Shown here piece after piece: positions 11,945-20,130 of a stretch of 64,000 bases of DNA (positions are counted from its first letter, which is position 1; every line of letters begins with the position of its first letter). The DNA lies in the NCBI GenBank assembly GCA_036898135.1, contig CM072523.1:28890649-28954648 (forward strand), written 5' to 3'. The position numbers and the translations under genes are program-made. The DNA comes from Oncomelania hupensis. Taxonomy: Eukaryota; Mollusca; Gastropoda; Littorinimorpha; Pomatiopsidae. The notes under the pieces are model-generated. The model saw nothing but the letters and a program-made list of their open reading frames with translations. It ran no database searches and was not told the DNA's origin.

Positions 11945-14900
11945 GTTAAAAGTAAAAAGCCTAAATTAAAAAGAAAAATATCCATATTGTAGTATAAAAA
12001 AATAACATAAAAAAAATGACCCGCGCGAGATTTGAACTTGGATCGCCTGCACGGTAGGCGAATGTCATACTAAGTGAGCTACCAAGGCTTCATATAAAGA
12101 CCATCAATTTTTTGGTCTAAATGGGAAAACATGCTGAAACCTCGAATCGATTTTTAATTAATCAAATTTAATTAGTTAAACACAAAATTTTGTAAGATTG
12201 GTGACATGAGTGCAAAAGTGTTTTGAATGGAAATAAAACAAAATTTGCGGTATAATGGAACGGCACGTTCTTGACACGGTTTGAATGGGAAGCGCGCGGA
12301 ATGAGGCTATTGCAGTTTGTGGACATTTTGTTTATTTATTTATCTCAGAAACGGTTAAACGTTCGGTAAGGAAATGTCGGCTATAACGATTTCGCGGGTT
12401 TTGAGCGCACAGCAGGCCGATCCGCAGCGCCCAGCATTTGCCCAGATCAGCGTCCATACCGGACAAACTTTACAGTAGAGGCGAAGAAGGACTTCCGGCT
12501 AAGCAATTTATATATAGAGATGTTTTTTAAGTCTGAATGTCTTTTAATCATTCGAGCAATGTTTAGCGCCTGTCATCATTCCTTGTAAGAAGTTATAAAG
12601 ATGTTTTGAATTGAATTACAATGAAAATAGATGTACAAGTTACGCAGTTCTTCAATCTCTCATCTCCCCCACTCCCTCCCCTAGCCCCATCCCATTGTCC
12701 CGCCTCCTCTTGTTGCATATTCATTGTTTCACTGTATTGTACTTGAATTGTTTCTTTGCTAGATCGATAATGTAGCTAGCGAATACGTCAGTACGCTGGT
12801 CGTTAGCTAGTGGCCTAGATAGTTTGTTATGTTAATTTGATTGTTTTATTTGGCAGGTTTCCACCATGATATGGGTCTCTTTCGTTATTCTGGGTGTAGT
12901 TTGCCAAGCGACACGCCTCTTAAATACGTACTGGCTCATGATTGGCTTCGTGGTGGTGCAAGGTTTGCTGGGGGGCGTAGCTGCCTGCATGTTACCCATT
13001 CTGATAATGGAGGACATAGGGTTGGAAAACACGGCCAAAGCGCTCGGCTTCTTCAAACTCTTTGCTGGAGCTTCCATGGCGGTCTTCCATCCTCTGTTAG
13101 GTAAGCAAAACCCTGGTCGGGGTTTCGATTTTGGGTACCCGGTTGAATAACAAACCAGGAATGGAAACGCAGCGAAGGAGAAGAGATCAACACGGCTGGA
13201 GTTGCTGATTTGCTGAATGGGTTAGGCGTATTTTTCACGGGTAGCTGTTTCCTATCCTTTCCTATTCAACATCTTCCTGGAGCGCATCATGTCAGATGCC
13301 CTTGCAGATCTCCAACGTCTTACGGGGACCGGGGTAGCTCAGTTGGTAAAGCGGCTTACTAGTAACCGAAAGGTACCTGGTCCGAATCCCTGGAACATCG
13401 TCAAAGTTTCTGGTTTCTGATTTTGGCCGGGCGCCTTTGCGCATGCGCCAGGTCAAGAGGGGCCGGCCTTTTCACGATGTTCTTAGGCGTCGTAACCCTA
13501 ACTCTAACCCTTACTAACACTACGATAGCACTGTGCGCATACGTCGAATTTTGTAATGCGTCGACCAATCAGAATACTCCCAGTCGCTCCCAGTCCAAAT
13601 AAGATACTAGGAACTTTGACGATGAAACACCGGATTGGCCAATGAGTGACCATATTATATTCCATTACCATCAACTGGTTCGCTGGTATCAAAATAATGT
13701 GATCAGTAATCGCCTATAAGCTTAATTCGGTGTCGTGTGACTATAATCTACAGTCTCTCTCTCCAACCTGTTTTGCGGATGACATTGATAGATTGGCTGG
13801 AGAGGATCAAGAAATTTAATAGCTAGTATACAACCTTGACACCACCTCCAGAGCCTTTGGAATGGAAAGTGCAGAGAAGACCAAACTGATGACCTACAAC
13901 ACCAATGGCATCAACACGGACATCAAAGTCCAAGGCCAATCCCGCAACATAGTGCATAGCTTAAAATGTTTAGAAGTCATTGTATCAAACAGTGGGTCCC
14001 GACAGGAAGTCCTCTCCTAAATAGCACAGACAACTGCTGCCCTGACGCAGTTTGAATAATGCACCATGCTGACTGTGCCTTCATGATCTACAAATGCATC
14101 TGGCACGATACGCTCCAGAAAGATGTTGAAGTAAGTTAGTTAGTTATCCATTGCTTACAGGGTCCAGGGGACTGCAAAGTGCCGAACCGGACCAAAAAAT
14201 CAAGACCACAACTTGTTTGAAAGAGGACTCACTCCTGATCCGTATAAAATACCTGCCGAAATAACTCTATTGGTAACACCGAAGGCACTCCACCAGCCAG
14301 TCACTTTACAATAAAGGCATCTCACGCAGGGGACGCTGAGGCTATGCTCTAATGTATCGAACTCCCGTTTACAAAAACAAAATAGAATATAAACATCATT
14401 ATAAAATATCAACAAAATACATACTATAAAATGCCTGCATTGCTAAAAAAATATCACATGAATCCCTAGTAACCATTTGGCAGAAAGCGTCCAATATTCC
14501 CAAGCTGTCCCAACATACCTCATACACAAATGAGGAGTTTTGGAAGAATTTTCAAGAAAATAGGTAGATGAGTGGTCTAGCGAAGAAGATAGTATAGTAG
14601 ATTGATAGAACAGATTAGGAATGAGGAAGAACAAAGGAGAAAGACAGCGACAGTGGGAATTTAAAGCACTAAATTTCCAGAAAGTGGGGAATCTCCGGCA
14701 CCCCACGGGGGAAAGATGTTGAAGAGTGTTGGGGAGAGTAGGCATCCTTGACGCATGCCGATTATTGTTCTGAACCAGTTAGGGTTGTACATTCTCATGG
14801 TTGCCCATGTAGCTGTATGCCCGAGTCGGTCATACTCTTTCTTGAAGTGTACCTATCCAATCCTATCCTATCCCGTCACTCAAATGTCGTTGGAGCACCA

Positions 14901-17498
14901 TAGATTATCGTTTAACCAGCGTACTCCATCTTTCTCTGTTCTCAGCAACCCTTAATTATGGCTTCGTTCAGTGTCAAACCAGTCCATTCTCGAATGCTAT
15001 CCTCCCACCTCTTTTTCTGTCTCTCTTCTTCTGCCTCCTTGCACCGTGCCTTGCAGGATGGTTTTTGCAAGGCTTGATGCTCTGGTGACGTGGCCATACC
15101 ATCCTATTTCCGTTTCTTCACCACTGTGAGCATGTTATCATGTTGTCCAATGACTTGTGTGATGGGAATAGGAAATGCCCAGAAGTCTTCTGTAGCACCT
15201 CATCTCCATGCGTTGTATTCTTCGTTGTAGATCTGCTGTAAGGGTCCATGTTTTGCAAGTGTATAGGAAGATGGAGATGACAAGGGAACGCAGCAGCCTT
15301 ACCTTGGAATGTAGACTGATGGTCCTGTCATTCCAAATGGGTTTCAACCTTGTCAGGGCAGCAGTTGTTTGTGCGATGCTGGAGATTTCCTGTGGGGACC
15401 CATTGTCTGATACAATGGCTCCTAAATGTTTGAAGCTATGCATTGTGTTGAGGGATTGGCCTTGGACTTTGATGTCCATGTTGATGCCATTGGTTTTGTT
15501 GGTCATCATTTTGGTCTTCTCTGCACTTGTTTCCATTCCATAGGCTCTGGAGGTGGTGTCAAGCATCTGTACAAGCTGTTCAAGTTCTTGCTCCGCTCCA
15601 GCCAATCCATCAATGTCATCCGCAAAACGGAGGTTGGAGATTGCTCTACCCCCTACGCTGACTGTGCCTTAATGATCTGCAAGGGCATCTGACATGATGC
15701 ACTCTAGGAAGATGTTGAAGAATGTTGGAGAGAGTAGGCATCATTGACGCACACCGATTGTTGTTCTGAACCAGTTCCCGATGGCGCTGTTATGGAGGAC
15801 TGCACTGGTAGCCTTGTCATACAGGCTTTTGATGACTTCAATAATTTTAGGGCTGATGTTGTACACTCCCATGGTTGTCCTGAATTCTACAAACACATGA
15901 CATAGATGTTGTTGGTGTTGTACAGAGGCTTTACACCACCTCCAGAGTTTATGTAATGGAAATAAGTGGAGAGAAGCCCAAATTTTGACCAACAACACCA
16001 ATGGCATCAACACGAACATCAAAGTCCAAGACCAGATCCTCAACACAGTGCATAGCTTCAAATATCTAGGAGCCATTGCATCAGACAATGGGTCCCGACA
16101 GAAAATCCTCTCCAGGATAGCACAAAGAACTTCTGCCCTGACAAGGTTGAAGCCAATTTGGAAAGACATGCCCATCAGTCTACATTTCAAGGTAAGGCTG
16201 CTGGGCTCCCTTGTCATTTCCATCTTCCTATAGGCCTACCATTGCGAAACATGGACACTCACAGCAGATCTACAACGAAGACGAAGAATACAAAGCATGG
16301 AGATGAGGTGCTACAGAAGACTTCTGGGCATTTCCTGTACCCAGCACATCGCCGGCACCAACGACGAAGTCCGACCGACCACACCACAAGCCATTGGACA
16401 ACACGATGACATGCACACAGTGGTGAAGAAACGGAAACTCCGATGGTATGGCCACGTCATCAGAGCATCAGACCTTGCAAAGACCATCCTGCAAGGCACA
16501 GTGCAAGGAGCCAGAAGAAGAGGGAGACAGAAAAAAGAGGTGGGAGGACAACATTCGAGAATGGACTGGTGTGACACCGAGCGAAGCCATGAGGGTTGCT
16601 GAGGACAGAGAAAGATGGAGTACGCTGGTTCTGTGGTTCTTCTACGACCTTCGAGTTACGGGATAGGATAGGATAAGATAGACCACACATCCATGCACCA
16701 TTTAGTTTGTACCAGCAGCATCACCCACTGTTTGTGCCCGAACCCAAAGGTAGCTCTTTAGTGTGCTGCTAATGTGTTTGACGAAGTCCCTGTTTGGTAT
16801 ATACATTGATCGATTGATAAATTAAGTATGGATGACAGCCGCGGTTCATGTTCAGTTGAATAGGAACGTGACTGCTTGCGCGTTCCCTATTCTGAGATAA
16901 CGATGAAAGGACCTAAATGTGCTAGAGCACCGACACAGCCAAACCACTTGATTTCTTCAAACTCTTTTCTGAGCATTTGATATTCAGCGATTAGTCAAGT
17001 CAGGTCAAACTCTTTTCCGAAAAAAAAGCATACACTCTTAGTGTACATGGATACAATGATTAACACAAATATAAATCAAACAATAAAGCACAGAAATTGG
17101 GGTTATTGGGGTAAAGGAGTCGAAACGACAGGAAAAAAAAAGCATGGACGATATTACAAATCATTATTAGCTAGCTCATCTTTTCTTAACTTCATTTATG
17201 TTATCTACTGCTATTTTAATTACTCTTTTTACACGGGGAAGCTTCGGATGTGATTGATGATCCATTTGCAGGTTACATGCGGGACACCACGGGGTCGTAT
17301 GACGTGGCTTACAACGTGATAGGAGCCGTCACTCTGGTCTCTGCTGTGTCCCTCATGTGCTTGCGCTTTTTTCCGCACATTATGCAGTCAGAGGAAGGTA
17401 AGGACAAGGGTATGCCGGAAGAAGAAGCAGAGGAGCTGACTCCGTTGAATTGCACAAAGATAGAAGAGCTAACTACCGTGAATGAAACGAAGGCATAG
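3..17498 (+). CDS. Monocarboxylate-transporter-like MFS protein (SLC16 type), C-terminal part, six exons
   Basis: Six exons join in frame: 3-349, 2724-2876, 4129-4326, 4597-4666, 12857-13100 and 17272-17498, with intron phases 2,2,2,0,1. The first two encode a polar, Ser/Thr-rich region that fits the large cytoplasmic loop between TM6 and TM7 of SLC16 proteins. The next four encode six hydrophobic segments (TM7-12). Family-like features are [21 protein letters not shown] (TM7), [13 protein letters not shown] after TM8, and a G-Y-M-R-D-x-T-G-S-Y-D motif between TM11 and TM12. SLC16 members move monocarboxylates or related small solutes across the plasma membrane; the substrate cannot be read here. 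The N-terminal half (TM1-6) is outside the window. The TM8-TM9 intron is 8.2 kb because it holds an LTR retrotransposon. High confidence for the MFS/MCT family, none for the subtype. Confidence 0.85.
361..579. repeat. (TCA)n microsatellite and two-unit 67-bp tandem duplication
   Basis: About 90 bp of TCA/ATC repeat starts a few bases after the exon donor at 350. It is followed by a near-identical tandem duplication with 67-bp period (about 449-579) that begins with the repeat's TTGTGATGATATTC edge. Confidence 0.85.
580..2723. other. Transporter intron 1, no further gene seen
   Basis: AT-rich non-coding sequence. It contains a (TAG)n block at about 2214-2296, GAAA-type low complexity at about 2370-2450 and a (GAT)n block at about 2574-2665. 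Open frames here are low-complexity artefacts. Confidence 0.6.
2724..2876 (+). CDS. MCT-like gene, second loop exon
   Basis: Preceded by a long pyrimidine tract and cag, followed by gtaaga. It reads in phase from the previous exon as a polar stretch ([19 protein letters not shown], then a Pro/Ser/Asp-rich tail). Its 153 nt keep phase 2. Confidence 0.7.
3179..3796. mobile_element. Non-autonomous inverted-repeat element, about 0.62 kb
   Basis: Left end AGGGGCGGATCTT and right end AAGATCCGCCCT are inverted matches, apart from one G in a run. Next to the left end is a G-rich segment with GGGGGCATGCTCCCCC and the phrase AATCTGGTGCATTTT. A related, shorter segment occurs at 26985-27110. No transposase is encoded, and the target duplication is not clear. 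It lies in a transporter intron. Confidence 0.6.
4026..4067 (+). mobile_element. 42-bp fragment of the GGATA-tailed LINE
   Basis: Matches the C-terminal RT region of the LINE at 25300-25340 (ATGGAGAT.AGGTGCTACAGAAGA). It lies 61 bp upstream of the TM7 exon. Confidence 0.7.
4129..4326 (+). CDS. MCT-like gene, TM7 exon
   Basis: Acceptor ttcctgcag, donor AG|gtcagt. It encodes a basic pre-membrane segment ([20 protein letters not shown]), then TM7 and the extracellular loop [17 protein letters not shown]. Such basic residues before TM7 are typical of SLC16 proteins. Confidence 0.85.
   Translation, partial: HVRVTCLSRAEARIRRARLQPVQEPHVPADGGVLHHVTSHQLRPSLPASHGQRTRPGREPESHTA
4335..4530. repeat. Two (GAT)n microsatellites in the transporter intron
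   Basis: GAT-type blocks at about 4336-4386 and 4450-4525, separated by a short unique stretch, directly after the exon donor at 4327. Confidence 0.9.
4597..4666 (+). CDS. MCT-like gene, short TM8 exon
   Basis: A 70-nt exon between ttacag and AAG|gtcagc that encodes [20 protein letters not shown] plus four residues. It restores phase between the exons at 4129 and 12857. Confidence 0.8.
4827..5899 (+). repeat. 5' LTR, 1073 bp
   Basis: Starts TGTCAC and ends GTGACA, the inverted termini expected of an LTR. The first 475 bases (4827-5301) are repeated without an indel at 10055-10529. It contains a triple CGAGCTATCC tandem (about 5209-5240) and two GGACCACAGTAGTCCAA motifs. Confidence 0.9.
5907..5924 (+). 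promoter_or_regulatory. Candidate tRNA primer-binding site
   Basis: TGGCGAGCCTGCC begins 7 bases after the 5' LTR end, the usual place, and starts with TGG, which pairs with a tRNA CCA end. The matching tRNA was not identified. Confidence 0.5.
6268..8982 (+). CDS. Retrotransposon Gag, protease-like and integrase polyprotein
   Basis: The first ATG of the long frame is at 6268 ([20 protein letters not shown]). In order: a highly charged Glu/Lys/Arg coiled coil (about 6360-6750); a capsid-like helical domain (about 6830-7310); one CCHC zinc knuckle, [14 protein letters not shown] (about 7486-7530); a retropepsin-like domain whose active site reads DTC instead of DTG (7681-7689); and an integrase with an HH..C zinc region and catalytic D (8407), D (8584) and E (8692), spaced D-x35-E. 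The zinc region reads LHQC where CxxC is expected. No RT lies between protease and integrase. The integrase frame shifts by one base near 8805, so the last codons to 8982 are out of frame. Confidence 0.85.
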   Translation: MSDPVALRLRFKELGEALHLAGGDLIAYINAEVEKQEAKAERAAEREAKKLEAAERAAEREQKKAELEAEQKKLELEQKKLEAERETKKLELEAEQKKLELEVEQKKAALAAERDAEIRRWDYERAEKEKERAEKEKEREEKEKERQHELELKRLESGASSSSSTPSHSDQLEVASNPVQGMSFPLGTFNEREEGLDLYLTRFERLATEYKLDPTHWSFKLSQGLRGKAYDIYSKLPTDRVTDYHKVKEALLTGFELTGECYRQKFRTNRRVKGESYAQFADRLSTMLDKWISQSATAKTYDGLTELLVWEQLRETMTPELRTFSVEQGAERLEDLVKVADRYVAAHGEAKSFRRDLKPNGKEAQKRSPNREERTANKPNNPRPGQNKGPNTEFGKRGPAEQRRYCSFCNRNNHSTAECFKLAAQRREERESRPAHRVLTQSSGNKPHTIGDHPSVTDTVKVNGKEANCLYDTCLSYDAIVSESLVSRADVTDKTVELQGADLTKPTTTCPIAWIEVESRYVTGRIQAAVLQKPLYDLVLGCRYVFLGTPPKTVEIAAVQTRARAKTQPPQPEFAPNPGLEEIKTAQKEDTSIAKCFQKLPKAHTHPHKGDFYMEQGVLHRQGDGDHTQLVPPATLRAQVLELGHSMPLSGHMGIGATVQRISAHYYWPGIGGCQALREILHQCQRYSPRHHTVPVTLGPSVVVGVPFQQVSVDIVGPLPMTKKRNRFLLTLVDACTMWCEAVPLPAIDTKKIADALIAIFTRVGFPDSIRTDNGSQFTGRLMQDVFELIQVHHIRTPPYHPASNGQVERLNGTLLTILRKVADDNPEAWDTYVNAALFAYRENAPCSHRLHPVNLAILQTSSRTARSPTQKLDGGQDRRHTKRCHQVRRRPAGNPQSNVEESW
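8805..9335 (+). pseudogene. Integrase C-terminal domain, continued in another frame
   Basis: After a one-base frameshift near 8805, the integrase continues as [19 protein letters not shown] and then the GPY/F-type C-terminal module with [18 protein letters not shown] and HHINLLKKY (about 9045-9220). A short acidic/Gln-rich spacer follows, up to the RNase H junction. Confidence 0.75.
9336..9887 (+). pseudogene. RNase H domain of the retrotransposon Pol, placed after integrase
   Basis: From CCG at 9336 the third frame reads [20 protein letters not shown], the connection region that normally follows the RT core, then the RNase H domain: [14 protein letters not shown], the [15 protein letters not shown] helix, VDHQPLSFL and GADYLSRH. 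The frame ends with TAA at 9885. The RT palm (YxDD motif) is absent, so a deletion joined the integrase spacer to the connection region. Confidence 0.8.
9888..10054 (+). other. Retrotransposon 3' untranslated segment
   Basis: Non-coding spacer between the RNase H stop and the 3' LTR. A weak purine run, GAGGGAG, just before 10055 may be what remains of the polypurine tract. Confidence 0.5.
10055..11005 (+). repeat. 3' LTR, second half heavily eroded
   Basis: 10055-10529 equals 4827-5301. From 10530 the copy becomes G-poor with dozens of small deletions, though blocks such as CACAGTAGTCCAACTC, CCGAATAAAC.TGAGGGTCCATAA and CACATAAAACC still align with the 5' LTR. The terminal GTGACA is not recognisable, so the end is approximate. 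Confidence 0.75.
11243..11270. repeat. 28-bp perfect palindrome
   Basis: TGTACCCTGGCAAG is followed directly by its reverse complement, with no spacer. It lies just before a C-rich repeat tract. Confidence 0.95.
11271..11670. repeat. C-rich degenerate minisatellite
   Basis: Irregular repeats of a roughly 20-22 base motif of the type CATACCCCCTTGATACCTCCC, including two C runs. An interruption at about 11440-11555 splits the tract. No coding meaning is seen. Confidence 0.7.
11676..11944. repeat. (TAA)n microsatellites
   Basis: TAA/AAT blocks at about 11676-11755 and 11865-11944, separated by AT-rich sequence. Confidence 0.95.
12013..12092 (-). repeat. tRNA-like, probably SINE-derived, segment
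   Basis: The minus strand reads TGGTAGCTCACTTAGTATGA (A-box-like), a CGCCT/AGGCG stem with a 7-base loop, and AAGTTCAAATCTC (B-box-like). The acceptor ends do not pair and the loop lacks the usual T33, so an intact tRNA gene is unlikely. Confidence 0.5.
12093..12856. other. Intron sequence before the TM9-TM11 exon
   Basis: No gene or clear repeat recognised; mixed-composition non-coding sequence. Confidence 0.5.
12857..13100 (+). CDS. MCT-like gene, TM9-TM11 exon
   Basis: Acceptor tttggcag, donor TTAG|gtaagc. It encodes TM9 ([13 protein letters not shown]), TM10 ([20 protein letters not shown]) and TM11 ([19 protein letters not shown]), with the loop [15 protein letters not shown] between TM10 and TM11. 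Confidence 0.88.
13262..13316 (+). mobile_element. Short rearranged LINE fragment
   Basis: Matches the LINE where it reads [16 protein letters not shown], then jumps at GCAGATC to the later GCAGATCTCCAACG stretch. This suggests a deletion at microhomology. Confidence 0.7.
13326..13391 (+). repeat. tRNA-derived SINE head, truncated
   Basis: GGGGTAGCTCAGTTGGTAAA is a strong A box and GGTCCGAATCCC a B box at tRNA-like spacing. The sequence then runs directly into an inverted-repeat element. Confidence 0.65.
13392..13632 (-). mobile_element. Inverted-repeat element with telomere-like interior, copy 1
   Basis: Ends ..CATCGTCAAAGTTTCTGG and (reverse-complemented) CATCGTCAAAGTTCCTAGT match over roughly 27 bases with a few mismatches. 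The interior has TAACCCTAACTCTAACCCTT, a GACCAATCAGAAT block and a CGCATGCGC block. It aligns along its whole length with 55803-56105 in inverse orientation. No coding capacity. Confidence 0.75.
13765..14053 (+). mobile_element. GGATA-tailed LINE fragment (RT domain), degenerate
   Basis: Aligns with the reference copy from [11 protein letters not shown] to the TTAALTRLK region (24885-25170), but with stops and an indel. It breaks off abruptly against an opposite-strand fragment at about 14054. Confidence 0.85.
14054..14861 (-). mobile_element. Minus-strand LINE fragment split by a younger retroposon
   Basis: 14054-14131 and 14711-14861 are one minus-strand copy with internal deletions, interrupted by the retroposon at 14132-14710. 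The 14-bp target duplication GAAAGATGTTGAAG marks the split. Confidence 0.85.
14132..14710 (-). mobile_element. Unclassified ~0.58 kb retroposon, full-length copy, 14-bp TSD
   Basis: Flanked by GAAAGATGTTGAAG at 14118-14131 and 14711-14724. On the minus strand it starts with a G/C-rich CCCCGTGGGGTGCC and ends GGACCCTGTAAGCAATGGAT followed by a (AACT)n tail. Other copies in the window share these ends. A minus-strand open stretch is similar between copies but gives no recognised protein. No tRNA boxes were noticed. Confidence 0.85.
14862..15922 (-). mobile_element. Minus-strand GGATA-tailed LINE copy, 5'-truncated
   Basis: About 1.06 kb, with its tail (TCCTATCC repeats) at the low coordinate. 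It covers RT motifs through the C-terminal RWYGHV-type region, with stops and frameshifts. It meets the plus copy head-to-head at about 15922. Confidence 0.88.
15919..16676 (+). mobile_element. Plus-strand GGATA-tailed LINE copy, 5'-truncated
   Basis: Begins at TTGTACAGAGGCTT, includes KYLGAI and KLRWYGHV coding stretches in broken frames, and ends GGGATAGGATAGGATAAG. It forms an inverted pair with the preceding copy. Confidence 0.88.
16677..17271. other. Remainder of the last transporter intron
   Basis: AT-rich sequence without recognised genes or repeats. Confidence 0.5.
17272..17498 (+). CDS. MCT-like gene, terminal exon: TM12 and C-tail
   Basis: Acceptor catttgcag. Starts [13 protein letters not shown], then TM12 ([19 protein letters not shown]), then an acidic tail containing two 11-residue units, [11 protein letters not shown] and [11 protein letters not shown], and stop TAG at 17496. 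Related 33-bp units continue beyond the stop. Confidence 0.85.
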
Positions 17499-17596
17499 CA
17501 TGATACGGATGTGTAAGAATTACTTCCCGCGAAGGAATGATAGGAAGACCTAAACTAAAAACGTCATCGTTAATTAGGTTCCTGGAGGTGCATATA

Positions 17597-17915
17597 TAAT
17601 GCCAAGCGGAGTTAGTTCTGATGAACAGTGTGAAGGCAGCTGAATTAGTTCTTCTGATTAGCATCAAGGAAGCAGAGTTAGTTCCCCTCATTACCATGAA
17701 AAGCAGCCGACTTCCTTCCCCTGGACAGTTTCTTGTCGTATCAAATTTTATTCATCAGATTAACATAAGTTGTACTGATACAACGAAACGTATTTGCTTC
17801 CCGTGAAAACCACGAAGGCAGCAGTTATTTCCCCTGTAGCGTATTATAGCCGCAGCGGAGTAAGGTCCCATGAAAAGAATGAAGGCTGTTGAGTTTGTTC
17901 CCCCCAATGATATAC
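17597..17915 (+). repeat. Decaying 33-bp repeat in the 3' UTR matching the transporter C-terminal tail
   Basis: Segments at about 17602-17700, 17815-17840 and 17880-17912 would read AELVLMNSVKA, AELVLLISIKE, AELVPLITMKS and a more degenerate EAVEFVPPNDI. These resemble the two EEL-type units before the stop, but here they are in a different frame and beyond TAG. The rest of this stretch shows no gene. Confidence 0.6.
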
Positions 17916-18654
17916 AAACGTTGTGTCTATAGGTTCCTGAATGTATACTGAGAAGTTATCCAGTGCAAAGGTACGGCCGTTTAAAACAAGCCAAGCAAGG
18001 TTTGTAGCTCCATTAAAGAGAAACAATGGCACTCCAGTAGAGGTAACAGTAAAACACTAGAATTCTAGTCAATAGGCCTCCCTTTAGACCTTTAGTGTGT
18101 AAAAAGTTACAACAGCCAGTTTACTGACTCTTTTAGGATTTGTACACAAAAAAATTCCGTCTCCTGACCATTGCGTAAAACCATGTGGTTAAAAACCGTT
18201 CTAGCTTATGGAAAAAACACAAGTGAATGGTGCAGAATTAGGCTTATATGAATACCTGTACTGTGTACATGTCAGAATGTGAAATGGGCCCGTTGGTCAA
18301 ATAAACAAAAAAAAGTCAATCTGTGTATTGTTGGTGTTAGCTGTAAGATGTGTTCATTTGAAATTTGGTTGAGTTTCACATCGTATACCGATATAGGCTT
18401 ACCGAAATTTCTGTAGACGATTCAAACATGCCGCTGAAACATTTTATACTTAAACATGCTGCCTGTTTGAATTTGAACACCTAAGCTTTAGGCCGACATC
18501 ATCATAAAATTGGGAATAGTTTGTGAAGAAAAAAAAAATCTCACTGGCAATAACAGGCCTGGCATTCATGTCCTATAGACAGGTAAAGTTCCAATTGCAT
18601 AAACACACCCAACAATAGGTCACCTTCTAACTTCCTCGGTCGTTCAAGATTGCT
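17916..18654. other. 3' flank of the transporter gene
   Basis: Probable 3' UTR and beyond. Nothing else recognised apart from the AATAAA at 18300. Confidence 0.4.
18300..18305 (+). promoter_or_regulatory. Candidate polyadenylation signal for the MCT-like gene
   Basis: AATAAA followed by an A-rich stretch, 802 nt after the transporter stop. It is a good match in a plausible place, but there is no transcript support. Confidence 0.4.
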
Positions 18655-18775
18655 TTAGACAGTGCGCATCTAGCAGTAAGTGGGTGCCTTGGGCGCTTGA
18701 GTTACATCCTGTATCGGTCAGCGCCCTGAGCACCTCTGTAGCTAATAAAGCGCTATTTAAAAGAGCAATTCTATT
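18655..18775 (+). repeat. SINE 3' domain, truncated copy
   Basis: Carries CATCCTGTATCGGTCAGCGC and AAAGCGCTATTTAA, matching the 3' part of the complete SINE at 47023-47461. Confidence 0.75.
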
Positions 18776-19574
<799 letters not shown>

Positions 19575-20130
19575 ATTGTTAGTCATTGTTTACAGGGTCC
19601 ATCAGACTGCAAAGATCCGAATCAGGACCATAACTTGGTTGAAAGAGGACTTACCCCTGATCCGTATAAAAGATCTGCTAAAACAACTCTAATGGTAACA
19701 TTGGAGGCACTTCATCAGCCGATCACTTTACAATAAAGGCATCTCATGCATGGGAGACTAAGGCTTTACTCTAATTTATCGAACCCCCGTTTACAAAAAA
19801 CAAAATAGAATATAAACATCATTATAAGACACATACATATAATATGCCTGGACTGTTAAATAATACCATAGAAAGCCTTAGTGACCATAAGGGAAGAAAG
19901 CGTCAAATATCCCCAAGCTGACTCAACAAACCCCATACACAAATGAGGAGTTTTGGAATTTTTAAGAAAAAAAGGTAGGCGACTGCTCTAGCGAAGAAGA
20001 GCGTATAGTAGATTGAAAGAACAGAGCAAGAATGAGAAAGAAAAAAGGAGAAAGACAGCGACAGTGGGAATTTAAAGCACTACATTTCCAAAGAGTGGGT
20101 TTACTATTTATAAAGAAACCCCTGGCACCT
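19575..20130 (-). mobile_element. Unclassified ~0.58 kb retroposon, second long copy
   Basis: Shares both ends and interior landmarks (CACAAATGAGGAGTTTTGGAA, AAAGACAGCGACAGTGGGAA) with the copy at 14132. No target duplication was resolved. Confidence 0.8.

Noticed and set aside
12013..12092. Functional tRNA gene
   Set aside because: A and B boxes are present, but the acceptor stem does not pair and the anticodon loop is abnormal; kept only as a tRNA-like repeat.
14200..14745. Conserved minus-strand protein within the ~0.58 kb retroposon
   Set aside because: Similar frames occur in other copies, but DNA similarity alone explains this, and some copies have different stops.
15919..15925. Twin-priming inversion of one LINE insertion
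   Set aside because: Both arms end in their own GGATA tail, so they are two copies rather than one inverted insertion.
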